Of a DNA stretch of 44,476 nucleotides, positions 17,269-25,634 are shown piece by piece. The translations under genes were made by a program, and so were the position numbers. Each line of letters starts with the position of its first letter. Within the stretch, counting starts at the first letter, position 1. The notes under the pieces are model-generated. The model saw only the letters and a program-made list of their open reading frames with translations, searched no databases and had not been told where the DNA came from. The DNA comes from Rhizobium sp. P32RR-XVIII (lineage in GTDB: Bacteria > Pseudomonadota > Alphaproteobacteria > Rhizobiales > Rhizobiaceae): positions 1-44,476 of the forward strand of contig NZ_JABAIH010000027.1 in NCBI RefSeq assembly GCF_012641395.1, read 5' to 3'.

Positions 17269-18258
17269 TTGCAACGTGTCGATGTCGTAATTCCCTGCTA
17301 CAACTACGCTCATTTCCTAGAAGAATGTGTTGCAAGCGTTCTCTCGCAAGCGGATGTCGATGTCCGTGTGCTTATTCTGGACGATGCTTCGCCAGACAAT
17401 ACGCCAGATATTGCAACAGTCTTGGAAGCTCAGGATAAACGAGTCACATGCCGGCGCCACGAGGCAAACAGAGGCCACATCGCCACTTACAACGAGGGAA
17501 TTGAGTGGGCGAGGGGCGACTTGTTCCTTCTTCTTTCCGCCGACGACTATCTTTTACCGGGCGCACTAAGCAGGTCGTCGGAGTTGATGCGCAGTAAGCC
17601 GAATGTGGGGTTCACTTTCGGGAACGCGCTGATCGCGGAGCCGGATGGCACGACACGGCGCCTCAACCCTCTTGGTCCCAACAATGTGCCCCAATGGCAG
17701 ATTCTTTCCGGTTCCGAATTCATTCGATTGAGTGGAGCGACTAACATAGTTCCGACGCCGACGGCCGTCGTGAGAACAACTCTACAAAAACGGGTAGGCG
17801 GCTATCGTAAGGAACTACCACATGCCGGCGATATGGAAATGTGGCTTCGGCTCGCATCACACGCCGGGGTCGGCTTTATCAATGAAGACCAAGCTGTATA
17901 TCGCAGGCATGCTTCGAACATGTCACTAAACTATTATGCAGAAAGCATTCTGCCCGACCTCCAGCAGAGAAAAGCGGCCTTCGAGTTGCTGTTTCTCCAC
18001 AGGGCAGATATCCTCAAAGAGGATGAGACGTTGCGGCACTTTCTTGCCGAAGATCTGGGAAGAGAGGCACTCCGACTGGCCAGCATGGCCTTCAACAACT
18101 TCGACACTGCGGCAGCCGCGGGAATTCAGCGGTTTGCTTTGGAGGTCTATCCCGAAGTGAGAAAATCTTTGCCGTGGATCAAGCTCGCTTTCAAACAGAC
18201 CATCGGACCAAAATGTTGGCATGTCTTGAATTCTGTCGGTCGGCGATCTGCCGAATGA
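17269..18258 (+). CDS. Glycosyltransferase family 2 (GT-A fold)
   Basis: 329 residues. VDVVIPCYNYAHFLEECVAS, VLILDDASPDNT and LLLSADDYLLPGAL (DxD position) mark a GT2 domain over residues 3-210. The C-terminal part (KAAFELLFLHRADIL...) is a helical extension. The start is TTG at 17269, preceded by a strong ribosome-binding site (GGAGGAAC, seven bases upstream); no suitable ATG is nearby. Last gene of the plus-strand set starting at 12635. Confidence 0.88.
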   Translation: MQRVDVVIPCYNYAHFLEECVASVLSQADVDVRVLILDDASPDNTPDIATVLEAQDKRVTCRRHEANRGHIATYNEGIEWARGDLFLLLSADDYLLPGALSRSSELMRSKPNVGFTFGNALIAEPDGTTRRLNPLGPNNVPQWQILSGSEFIRLSGATNIVPTPTAVVRTTLQKRVGGYRKELPHAGDMEMWLRLASHAGVGFINEDQAVYRRHASNMSLNYYAESILPDLQQRKAAFELLFLHRADILKEDETLRHFLAEDLGREALRLASMAFNNFDTAAAAGIQRFALEVYPEVRKSLPWIKLAFKQTIGPKCWHVLNSVGRRSAE

Positions 18259-18742
18259 GCTGGCTGAACCCAACCGGCTCATCCCGATGATCCACAGATC
18301 AAAACGACGGGCGATGTACCCTTGACCCAGCGTCGATGTTCACCTGGCAGTCCGTACGTCTTGCCATATATCGACCGCGGGGAGGCTTCAGTGTGCGGTG
18401 GAAACCACGACGGTGCGCATCGCTTCGTCAAACATTCTGTCACCTGTCGCCAACGCAGGATCACACCGGTCGCTAGTTCTTTGGTTGAATCCTCTGTCGC
18501 GCGTCGTCCTGCTCGTGCGCTTCTTAGAATGTTTCTGCCGGTAGCGCGGCAATGCTCGCGCAGGCCTTATGAGCGAATGCCTGCATTGCGACGCTTTACG
18601 GCGCTGACGAACGTCGCTGGTTCATCGTACAATCCGAGGCGCCAGACCATCAGACCGTGACTCAGTGGTTAATTTGCTGTGGTCATCAGGCTCTAACGAG
18701 AACCCGCTTGTGGCGCGATTATGCCCCGACCGGCTAACGGCG
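18259..18742. other. Non-coding stretch between convergent genes
   Basis: 484 bases lie between the GT2 stop and the stop of the LuxR-type regulator on the other strand. A weak stem (GAGCTGG/CCGGCTC, 18256-18279) follows the GT2 stop without a T-run. Open frames up to 112 codons exist but encode no recognisable protein. I see no repeat or RNA structure of note. Confidence 0.5.
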
Positions 18743-19534
18743 TCAGGAGGTCCTCGTGCCTGTAAGACTATCAGGAAAGAGATCGTTGATCTTGAACACG
18801 ACCTCCGTTCGGTTCGTTGCCTTGACCTTTTTCATGATGTTGCGAACATGCACCTTGACGGTGCTTTCTCGCAGATTGAGCTCATAGGCGATGATCTTAT
18901 TTGCCTTCCCGCGCCGGAGCGCCTCTACGACTTCGGCCTGACGATCGGTGAATATGCCGGCCAAAGGGCGAGCGCTCGAGTTGCCTGACTCCAGCAAGTG
19001 ACGCATGGCAAATAAGGCGCTTGCAGGCACGAAAACCCCTCCCGCCACTGACAGGGCAATCAGCTCCATGCAGACACTGATGCTGACCGAGGTAGGTATG
19101 TAACCCTTGGCTCCGCACTCGAGCGCCCTCACGATCTGGGCGAAATCGTCGCTATCAGCCAATACGATGACTGGGGTCGATGAGAACTCCGACGAAAGAT
19201 TTCTGATTTCTTCCGCAACGGCAGGCTCGTCGATCTTTTTGCCTCCGACGTTCAAGAGGATTGCCGAAAGAGAAGGGTATTCTTCGCGCTTTTGCTTCCA
19301 CTCCTCAATTGATCCGAATGCCAGAATAAGCATATCCGCCGTGTGAGCGGCCATGCATTGCGCGAGGCATTGCCGATCAAGGGCACGGTTGTCGAGAATA
19401 ACAAACGAGTGTTTCGGCCTTGACGGCCCTTCCATAAGAGTCCGGGCAACTGCGGTCGAACCATGCTCTATCTTCAAAGTGGGAGGTCCGTTTTCCTGCC
19501 TGTGGTTTAAGTTTGGTGCCATTGCTGAACTCAC
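18743..19534 (-). CDS. LuxR/NarL-type transcription regulator with a degenerate receiver domain
   Basis: 263 residues from a GTG at 19534, chosen because GGAGG lies eight bases upstream; an ATG at 19555 is possible but has no spaced ribosome-binding site. The C-terminal GerE/LuxR helix-turn-helix is clear: FTDRQAEVVEALRRGKANKIIAYELNLRESTVKVHVRNIMKKVKA. The N-terminal half has the CheY fold (SFVILDNR, TPVIVLADSD, GAKGYIPTS) but the phospho-acceptor position after beta-3 reads AILLNVGG, with Asn in place of Asp. It is therefore probably phosphorylation-independent. Its place between the two halves of the locus suggests control of polysaccharide genes. Two inverted repeats lie in its upstream region. 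Confidence 0.85.
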   Translation of the reverse strand: MSSAMAPNLNHRQENGPPTLKIEHGSTAVARTLMEGPSRPKHSFVILDNRALDRQCLAQCMAAHTADMLILAFGSIEEWKQKREEYPSLSAILLNVGGKKIDEPAVAEEIRNLSSEFSSTPVIVLADSDDFAQIVRALECGAKGYIPTSVSISVCMELIALSVAGGVFVPASALFAMRHLLESGNSSARPLAGIFTDRQAEVVEALRRGKANKIIAYELNLRESTVKVHVRNIMKKVKATNRTEVVFKINDLFPDSLTGTRTS

Positions 19535-19564
19535 CGCTTCATCCTCCACATACATCCCCTACGC

Positions 19565-19609
19565 CTCAACTAAAGTTGAGCATTCAACTCCTCTGAAGTC
19601 AGAAGAGTT
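19565..19609. promoter_or_regulatory. Paired inverted repeats upstream of the LuxR-type regulator
   Basis: A perfect repeat, CTCAACT-AA-AGTTGAG (19565-19580), is followed six bases later by an imperfect one, AACTCCTCT-GAAGTC-AGAAGAGTT (19586-19609, eight of nine arm positions paired). They sit 30-75 bases before the GTG start, where an operator or 5' leader hairpins would be. The rest of the 536-base divergent spacer (19535-20070) is AT-rich near 19635-19690 and shows a short TGGC/GCCA repeat at 19885-19899; no gene is visible in it. Confidence 0.45.
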
Positions 19610-20070
19610 TAGAGATCGCTAAAGTACGAACCGATACCATAGTTCCCTGAATGATACACTAATTAATATAGGTTAAATTCGCACCGAAGGTCGCCAATAC
19701 GATGTAAATAGAAGATAGATCGGACCGTAGACTATCCCATTACTGAGCCATTCGCGGGGATGGTTGATAACGTTACTCCTCAGTCTCAGAGCGCAACTGC
19801 TAAATCCATGGAAACAATGCCAGTACCAGGCGTCGAGGATCGGGTGCGAGCCGCCGCTAACTTTTGATCGAGGGTGGCGAGCGTTGGCGTATATTGCCAT
19901 CCGACCTTTGTAAGCAGATACGCCTTTAGGTGAATAAGCTTCAACGTTTTGTTTCTTTACTCGGTTGATGAAAACAATTCTCCTTGCACGACAGAGAACT
20001 ATTTGCCCTGTCGAAATGAAAACTTTGTCACATCATGCACAGGGTCTGTTGGGAGCAGGGGTCTAGGCGG

Positions 20071-20577
20071 ATGATCGCATCAAACGTCAAGTTGGATGAC
20101 GGTACCGTCATCCACCATCCAGATCTCGTGAACCTTTACGGCTGTACGATCGGCGCGGGAACGCGCATCGGCACTTTCGTGGAGATTCAGAAAAACGTCC
20201 TGATCGGCAAAAACTGCAAGATCTCCAGCCATTCCTTTCTCTGCGAGGGCGTGACGCTGGAAGACGGCGTTTTCATAGGCCACGGGGTCATGTTCACGAA
20301 CGACACATACCCGCGCGCCGTCAATCCGGATGGCAGCCTGCAGACCGAAGCCGACTGGATCGTGATCCCGACCCTGGTCAAGCGCCATGCATCGATCGGC
20401 AGCAACGCCACCATCCTGCCTGGCGTGACCATCGGAGAGGCTGCGCAGGTCGGCGCCGGAGCGGTTGTAACAAAGGATGTGTCTGACGGCGCAATTGTTG
20501 CTGGCGTTCCGGCGAGGATGATCGGCCGCATCGATGATACGCCAGTCGACATGCACTCGTCGGGGGGGATGCGATGA
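20071..20577 (+). CDS. Left-handed beta-helix N-acyltransferase (WbpD/hexapeptide type)
   Basis: 168 residues from the ATG at 20071; an upstream in-frame ATG (20035) is less likely because the added residues do not match the family. Hexapeptide repeats run through GCTIGAGTRIGTFVEIQKNVLIGKNCKISS, with FTNDTYPRA in the loop, and SIGSNATILPGVTIGEAAQVGAGAVVTKDV and VAGVPAR at the end. Such enzymes acetylate an amino sugar nucleotide with acetyl-CoA. It is first in an operon with a Gfo/Idh oxidoreductase and a PLP aminotransferase, the same trio as WbpD, WbpB and WbpE. Confidence 0.85.
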   Translation: MIASNVKLDDGTVIHHPDLVNLYGCTIGAGTRIGTFVEIQKNVLIGKNCKISSHSFLCEGVTLEDGVFIGHGVMFTNDTYPRAVNPDGSLQTEADWIVIPTLVKRHASIGSNATILPGVTIGEAAQVGAGAVVTKDVSDGAIVAGVPARMIGRIDDTPVDMHSSGGMR

Positions 20578-21611
20578 TCGGAATCGCTGTTGTCGGATAT
20601 GGGTATTGGGGACCAAATCTGGTTCGGAACATCTCAGAAACGCCCCGCGCGAACCTCGTATGTGTCTGTGATCTTAGTAGCGCGCGATTGGCTGCCGTTC
20701 AAAGCCGGTATCCCGCGGTCAAGACGACGGACGACTTTGAGGAAGTCTTGCGCGATCCTCGGGTCGAGGCCATCGCCATCGCCACCCCGGTTTCCAGCCA
20801 TTTCAAGCTCGCGATGAAGGCCTTAATGGCGGGAAAGCATGTCTTCGTCGAAAAGCCGATGGCCGCGACAGCGGAAGAAGCTTCGCGGATGGTCGAGGAA
20901 GCAGCGCGCCGCCGCCTCATACTGGCCGTGGACCATACGTTCGTCCACACGGGCGCCGTTCGCAAGATGTGCGAACTCGTCGAAAGCGGCCTGGGGGACA
21001 TGTATTACTACGACTCGGTTCGGGTCAATCTCGGACTGTTCCAGCACGATGTCAGCGTCATCTGGGACCTCGCCGTGCACGACCTGTCTATCTTGGACTA
21101 TGTCCTGCCGGAGAAACCCGTCGCCGTTTCTGCGATCGGGATGAGCCATGTGACCGGCGAGCCCGAGAACATTGCGTATCTGACACTTTTCTTCGAGAGC
21201 AAGCTCATCGCGCACATCCATGTCAATTGGCTGGCGCCGGTCAAGGTACGCCGTACGCTGATCGGCGGCAGTAACAAGATGATCGTCTATGACGATCTGG
21301 AGCCCAGCGAAAAGATCAAGGTCTACGACAAGGGCATCACGATGAACTGCAATTCTGACGCCTACGGCGAGAAGGTCCATCAGATGCTGGTGGGCTATCG
21401 CAGCGGCGACATGTACGCGCCCAGGCTCGATATGACCGAGGCGCTGAAAACCGAATTGGAGCAATTCATCGATTGCATCGAACAAAATGCGCGGCCGATC
21501 ACCGACGGCCATGCCGGGCTGCGTGTGGTTCGCACGCTCGAGGCCGCCACCCGGTCGCTCGCTCAGCGCGGCCGTGTCGTCGAGCTTGAGGAAGTGAGGC
21601 GCATAGCATGA
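20574..21611 (+). CDS. Gfo/Idh/MocA-family NAD-dependent sugar oxidoreductase (WbpB-like)
   Basis: 345 residues. The Rossmann motif VVGYGYWGPNLVRN is at residues 5-18, and the sugar-binding motif HVFVEKPMAAT near residue 90 includes the EKP signature. WDLAVHDLSILDYVL supplies a catalytic-region His-Asp. In the WbpB pathway this enzyme oxidises C3 of a UDP-sugar to the 3-keto form, which the aminotransferase then aminates. It overlaps both neighbours by four bases (ATGA), so translation is likely coupled. Confidence 0.88.
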   Translation: MIGIAVVGYGYWGPNLVRNISETPRANLVCVCDLSSARLAAVQSRYPAVKTTDDFEEVLRDPRVEAIAIATPVSSHFKLAMKALMAGKHVFVEKPMAATAEEASRMVEEAARRRLILAVDHTFVHTGAVRKMCELVESGLGDMYYYDSVRVNLGLFQHDVSVIWDLAVHDLSILDYVLPEKPVAVSAIGMSHVTGEPENIAYLTLFFESKLIAHIHVNWLAPVKVRRTLIGGSNKMIVYDDLEPSEKIKVYDKGITMNCNSDAYGEKVHQMLVGYRSGDMYAPRLDMTEALKTELEQFIDCIEQNARPITDGHAGLRVVRTLEAATRSLAQRGRVVELEEVRRIA

Positions 21612-22711
21612 TCCCGTTCCTCGACCTCAAAGCACAATACGCGTCGATCAAGGACGAGATCGAGCCCGCGGTGCTCCGCGTGCTTGCCTCGGGGCAATAC
21701 ATATTGGGCGACGAAGTCGCTCATCTCGAGGAGGAATTCGCGGACTTTTGCAACGTCAAGCATGCGATCGCCGTTAACACCGGAACCAGTGCCTTACACC
21801 TGGCCCTGCTTGCAGCGGGCGTCGGCCCTGGCGACGAGGTCATCACCGTGCCGTTCACCTTTGTCGCAACTGTGTCGGCGATTTGCTACACAGGCGCACG
21901 ACCCGTGTTCGTCGATGTCGAACCCGTCACGCTCACAATGGATCCGGCCCAGGTCGAGGCGAAGATAACTCCACGTACCAAGGCGATTATTCCTGTCCAC
22001 CTTTACGGCCAGATGGCCGGGATGGACGCGATCAAGGCGGTTGCCGACCGCTACCGGGTGCCCGTCATCGAAGATGCCTGCCAAGCCCACGGGGCGGAAT
22101 ACAAAGATCGGCGTGCAGGCAGCATCGGTGTATCCGGCTGCTTCAGCTTCTATCCGGGCAAAAATCTCGGCGCCTGCGGCGAGGGGGGCATAGTCGTTAC
22201 GAACAGCGACGATCAGGCCCAGACGATACGGATGCTGCGCGACTGGGGTCAGGAACAGCGCTACCGCCATCTGCTCAAAGGCTTCAACTACCGGATGGAT
22301 GCCATTCAAGGCGCGATCCTGCGTATCAAGCTACGACATCTTGAAGCCTGGACCGAAGCGCGTCGCGCTCATGCCCGCCGCTATTCGTTGCTGCTTGCCG
22401 GATCGCCGCATTTGAAGACGCCTGTCGAGGTCGAAGATCGCCGTCACGTCTATCATGTCTATGCCGTAAGAAGCCGTGATCGCGATGGACTTCAACGCGC
22501 ACTCACCGCGGAAGGCATTCAGTCCGGGCTGCACTATCCCATCCCGGTTCATCTGCAGAAGGCGCATGCGGATCTCGGTTACCGGATGGGCGACTTTCCG
22601 ATCTCGGAAGCCGCGGCGCACGAGGTCCTCTCGCTTCCGATCTATCCCGAGATGACTGCGCGGCAGGTTGAACAGGTGGTCGCCGCAATGGAGTACGCCT
22701 ATGTCGGCTAA
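21608..22711 (+). CDS. DegT/DnrJ/EryC1-family PLP aminotransferase (WbpE-like)
   Basis: 367 residues. The N-terminal IPFLDLKAQYASIKDEI and AVNTGTSALHLALLA are typical, EDACQAHGAEY holds the PLP-contacting Asp, and CFSFYPGKNLGACGEGGI has the Schiff-base Lys (Lys in YPGKN). The C-terminal region HYPIPVHLQKA matches the family. It transfers an amino group from glutamate to a keto sugar nucleotide, and here likely acts on the product of the oxidoreductase encoded just upstream. It overlaps that gene by ATGA. Confidence 0.9.
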   Translation: MIPFLDLKAQYASIKDEIEPAVLRVLASGQYILGDEVAHLEEEFADFCNVKHAIAVNTGTSALHLALLAAGVGPGDEVITVPFTFVATVSAICYTGARPVFVDVEPVTLTMDPAQVEAKITPRTKAIIPVHLYGQMAGMDAIKAVADRYRVPVIEDACQAHGAEYKDRRAGSIGVSGCFSFYPGKNLGACGEGGIVVTNSDDQAQTIRMLRDWGQEQRYRHLLKGFNYRMDAIQGAILRIKLRHLEAWTEARRAHARRYSLLLAGSPHLKTPVEVEDRRHVYHVYAVRSRDRDGLQRALTAEGIQSGLHYPIPVHLQKAHADLGYRMGDFPISEAAAHEVLSLPIYPEMTARQVEQVVAAMEYAYVG

Positions 22712-23420
22712 CCGCACAGGCGAGGCTCGACGCGTGCAGGCGGTCCATGGCCGGAATGAAAGGCTGACGGACCCAGCCTACCAGACCGCGTTGGTTGAAG
22801 AGCTCAGGCAATCATACGGGCGCGCGGGCCTGATCGAACTCTACGGTCGCTTCGCCGCAGGGGAGGGGTTCATCGACGCCTTGATGCGGAAAGCCATCTG
22901 GCAAAGTATTACGCGACGTTGCGGCACTGCATTGCAGGCCGCAAGCGGTGCCGGCTTCAAGCACCCCGAAACTTTCGAAATCGGGAACGGCGTCTTCATC
23001 GGCACCCAGGCCTATATTCAGGGGCGTTACGACGGTACCTGCGTGATCGGCGACAATGTGTGGATCGGCCCGATGGCCTATTTCGACGCTCGCGACCTGG
23101 TGATCGAGGAGTTTGTGGGATGGGGCCCCGGCGCAAAGGTGCTTGGCTCAAGCCACACCGCCATCCCGGTGGATGAGCCCATCATTCGCACGGATCTCGA
23201 AATCAAGCCGGTGCGCATTGGCGCATGGGCCGATATCGGAACGAATGCGACAATTCTTCCCGGCGTGCGTATTGGGAAGGGTGCGATCATTGGAGCCGGA
23301 GCAGTCGTTGTCTCCGACGTCGAGCCGTTCGCGGTCGTTGCGGGTGTGCCGGCGAGGTTCATTCGCTGGCGCACGGACGTCGATTCGATGCCGGATATGT
23401 CGCGTGGGGGAAGATCATGA
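22701..23420 (+). CDS. Second left-handed beta-helix acyltransferase
   Basis: 239 residues from the ATG at 22701, which has GGAG eight bases upstream and overlaps the previous gene by 11 bases. Residues 1-80 are helical and polar; hexapeptide repeats then run from EIGNGVFIGTQAYIQGRYDGTCVIGDNVWIG to KPVRIGAWADIGTNATILPGVRIGKGAIIGAGAVV, ending with VVAGVPARFIRW. HSSH-like GSSHTAIP may hold the catalytic His. It probably acylates a second amino sugar or a hydroxyl group. The N-terminal domain is longer than in the first acyltransferase of this operon. Confidence 0.82.
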   Translation: MSANRTGEARRVQAVHGRNERLTDPAYQTALVEELRQSYGRAGLIELYGRFAAGEGFIDALMRKAIWQSITRRCGTALQAASGAGFKHPETFEIGNGVFIGTQAYIQGRYDGTCVIGDNVWIGPMAYFDARDLVIEEFVGWGPGAKVLGSSHTAIPVDEPIIRTDLEIKPVRIGAWADIGTNATILPGVRIGKGAIIGAGAVVVSDVEPFAVVAGVPARFIRWRTDVDSMPDMSRGGRS

Positions 23421-24391
23421 GAAATAAGCGGGTGCTCATTACCGGCGGAGCCGGTCTGATCGGGTCCCATATTGCCGATCTCGTCGCATTGGAAGAGCCT
23501 CGCGACATCATCATTCTCGACAACTTCGTGCGCGGACGGCGGGACAATCTTCGGACGGCGATGAGCAGTGGTCCTCTCAGGATTATCGACGGAGATATCA
23601 GAGACAGAGCGCTAGTAGCTAAAGCCTTCGAGGGGGTCGATATTGTCTTTCACCAGGCGGCGATCCGAATTACGCAATGTGCCGAAGAGCCACGGCTTGC
23701 CTTTGATGTTCTGGCGGAGGGCACGTTCAATGTTCTTGAAGCCGCCGTTAAGGCAGGCGTATCGAAGGTAATCGCTGCCTCCTCTGCTTCCGTGCTGGGG
23801 CTTGCCGATAGCTTCCCAACGAGCGAAGAGCATCACCCGTATAACAACCGGACGATCTACGGCGCGGCGAAAACGTTCAACGAGGGACTGCTGCGCAGCT
23901 TTGCCGAGATGTACGGCCTCCGCTATGTCGCGCTCCGCTATTTCAATGTTTACGGTCCGCGAATGGACGTTCACGGCGCCTATACCGAAGTGCTGATTCG
24001 CTGGATGGAGCGGCTCGCGGCCGGAATGCCGCCGATCATCCATGGCGATGGCAGTCAGACCATGGACTTCGTGCATGTCCGTGACATAGCCAGGGCAAAC
24101 GTGCTGGCCGCGATGTGCGACGTCACGGACGAGGTGTTCAATGTCGCCAGCGGCGAGGAAACAAGCCTCCTGGAGCTCGCTCGGATTTTGAGCGGAATCA
24201 TGGGGTCCTCACTCGAACCTCAACACCATCCGGCAAGGACGGTGAACGGCGTGACCCGTCGTCTTGCCGACACGGGCAAAGCCGAACAGCTCCTGGGCTT
24301 CAAGGCCGAGATCCCGATAGACGAAGGACTTCGTGATCTTGTGGCGTGGTGGCGGCTGGAATCGGCTGCAGCAGGAGGCGAAGCTGCATGA
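23417..24391 (+). CDS. NAD-dependent sugar epimerase/dehydratase (extended SDR)
   Basis: 324 residues from the ATG at 23417, which overlaps the acyltransferase stop by four bases. The NAD motif GGAGLIGS is at residues 10-17, the catalytic pair Tyr148/Lys152 is in TIYGAAK, and the Ser region is AASSASVLG near 121-128. RYFNVYGPRMDVHGAYTEVLIRWMERL and HGDGSQTMDFVHVRDIA follow the GalE/WbpP-like pattern. It is probably a UDP-sugar 4-epimerase or 4,6-dehydratase; the exact reaction is open. It sits between the acyltransferase and an aminotransferase. Confidence 0.85.
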   Translation: MRNKRVLITGGAGLIGSHIADLVALEEPRDIIILDNFVRGRRDNLRTAMSSGPLRIIDGDIRDRALVAKAFEGVDIVFHQAAIRITQCAEEPRLAFDVLAEGTFNVLEAAVKAGVSKVIAASSASVLGLADSFPTSEEHHPYNNRTIYGAAKTFNEGLLRSFAEMYGLRYVALRYFNVYGPRMDVHGAYTEVLIRWMERLAAGMPPIIHGDGSQTMDFVHVRDIARANVLAAMCDVTDEVFNVASGEETSLLELARILSGIMGSSLEPQHHPARTVNGVTRRLADTGKAEQLLGFKAEIPIDEGLRDLVAWWRLESAAAGGEAA

Positions 24392-25575
24392 GTCACTCGC
24401 TGCCTTTGATTCCGGTCGCAAAGCCCGTTCTCGGAGAGGAGGAGGCTGAGGCGGTCCGCCGGGTCATTCTGTCAGGATGGGTAACACAAGGGCCGGAAGT
24501 CGCGGCTTTCGAGAGCGAATTTGCAGCCTATGTTGGTGCGGCGCACGCTTGCGCCGTTTCCAACTGCACGACCGCGCTTCATCTGGCTCTGAAGGCAGTC
24601 GGTATCTGCCCGGGCGATGAAGTCATCACGGTCAGCCATTCGTTCATCGCGACGGCGAACGCCGTCAGATATTGCGACGCGATGCCGGTCTTCGTCGACA
24701 TCGAAGCGGACGGTTACAACATCGACCCCAGCCTGATTGAAACCGCAATCACGCCCCGCACGAAGGCAATCCTTTGTGTGCATCAGCTCGGCATGCCTTG
24801 TGATCTTCGCGGTATCGTGGAGATCGGAAAGCGCCACTCGATACCGATTATCGAGGACGCGGCCTGCGCGACGGGCAGCGAGATCCTTTGGGAAGGCCGT
24901 TGGGAAAAGATTGGCAAACCACACGCCGACATCGCGTGCTTCTCCTTCCACCCCCGCAAGGTCGTCACGACCGGTGATGGCGGCATGTTGACCACGGCCA
25001 ATCCCGAATATGACCGAAAATTCCGGCTGTGGCGTCAGCATGGCATGAGCGTCACCGATACCGTCCGCCACGGCTCGAAGCAGGTGATCTTCGAGGACTA
25101 TGATGAACTGGGCTACAACTACCGCATGACCGACCTGCAGGCCGCCGTTGGACGGGAGCAACTTCGACGGCTGCCAGAACTGATCAAGCGTCGGCGGCAG
25201 CTTGCAGCGCGGTATAGCGAGCGCCTGTCCACGATCGCGGGGCTAGTGCCGCCGGTCGAGCCCAGTTGGGCTCGCAGCAACTGGCAGAGCTTTTGTGTGA
25301 GATTGCCGAGCACGGCCGACCAACGGGCAGTCATGCAAGCGCTGCTCGATCAGGGTATCTCGACCCGGCGCGGTGTCATGAACATTCATCTTGAGAAAGC
25401 CTATTCTGGCCAAGGCTTTCATCGCGCCGCCACAAGCCTGATGCAAAGCGTGTCAGCGCAGCAGCGAACGATCATCCTGCCGCTCTTTGCCCAGATGACG
25501 AAGGTCGACATGGCCTGGGTGGTTGACGCACTTCACGGGTACTTTGCTGAAGCCGCCAACGCCGAAGCAGTCTGA
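24388..25575 (+). CDS. Second DegT/DnrJ/EryC1-family PLP aminotransferase
   Basis: 395 residues from the ATG at 24388 (ATGA overlap with the epimerase). PVAKPVLGEEEAEAVRRVILSGWVTQGPEV is the family N-terminus, SNCTTALHLALKAVG binds PLP phosphate, IIEDAACATGS carries the PLP Asp, and CFSFHPRKVVTTGDGGML the Schiff-base Lys. It likely makes a 4-amino or 3-amino sugar from the keto sugar produced in the same pathway. It differs from the first aminotransferase of the operon in length and motif details, so two amination steps are possible. Last gene of the plus-strand operon. Confidence 0.9.
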   Translation: MSHSLPLIPVAKPVLGEEEAEAVRRVILSGWVTQGPEVAAFESEFAAYVGAAHACAVSNCTTALHLALKAVGICPGDEVITVSHSFIATANAVRYCDAMPVFVDIEADGYNIDPSLIETAITPRTKAILCVHQLGMPCDLRGIVEIGKRHSIPIIEDAACATGSEILWEGRWEKIGKPHADIACFSFHPRKVVTTGDGGMLTTANPEYDRKFRLWRQHGMSVTDTVRHGSKQVIFEDYDELGYNYRMTDLQAAVGREQLRRLPELIKRRRQLAARYSERLSTIAGLVPPVEPSWARSNWQSFCVRLPSTADQRAVMQALLDQGISTRRGVMNIHLEKAYSGQGFHRAATSLMQSVSAQQRTIILPLFAQMTKVDMAWVVDALHGYFAEAANAEAV

Positions 25576-25634
25576 CTGCACGAGCGAAACGTTGCCGTTG
25601 GGCGATACAGTATAGCAGGGCAGGGCGGCGCCTA

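Noticed and set aside
18322..18660. 112-codon open frame in the spacer after the GT2 gene
   Set aside because: No ribosome-binding site, no family features, and Arg-rich shadow-like composition.
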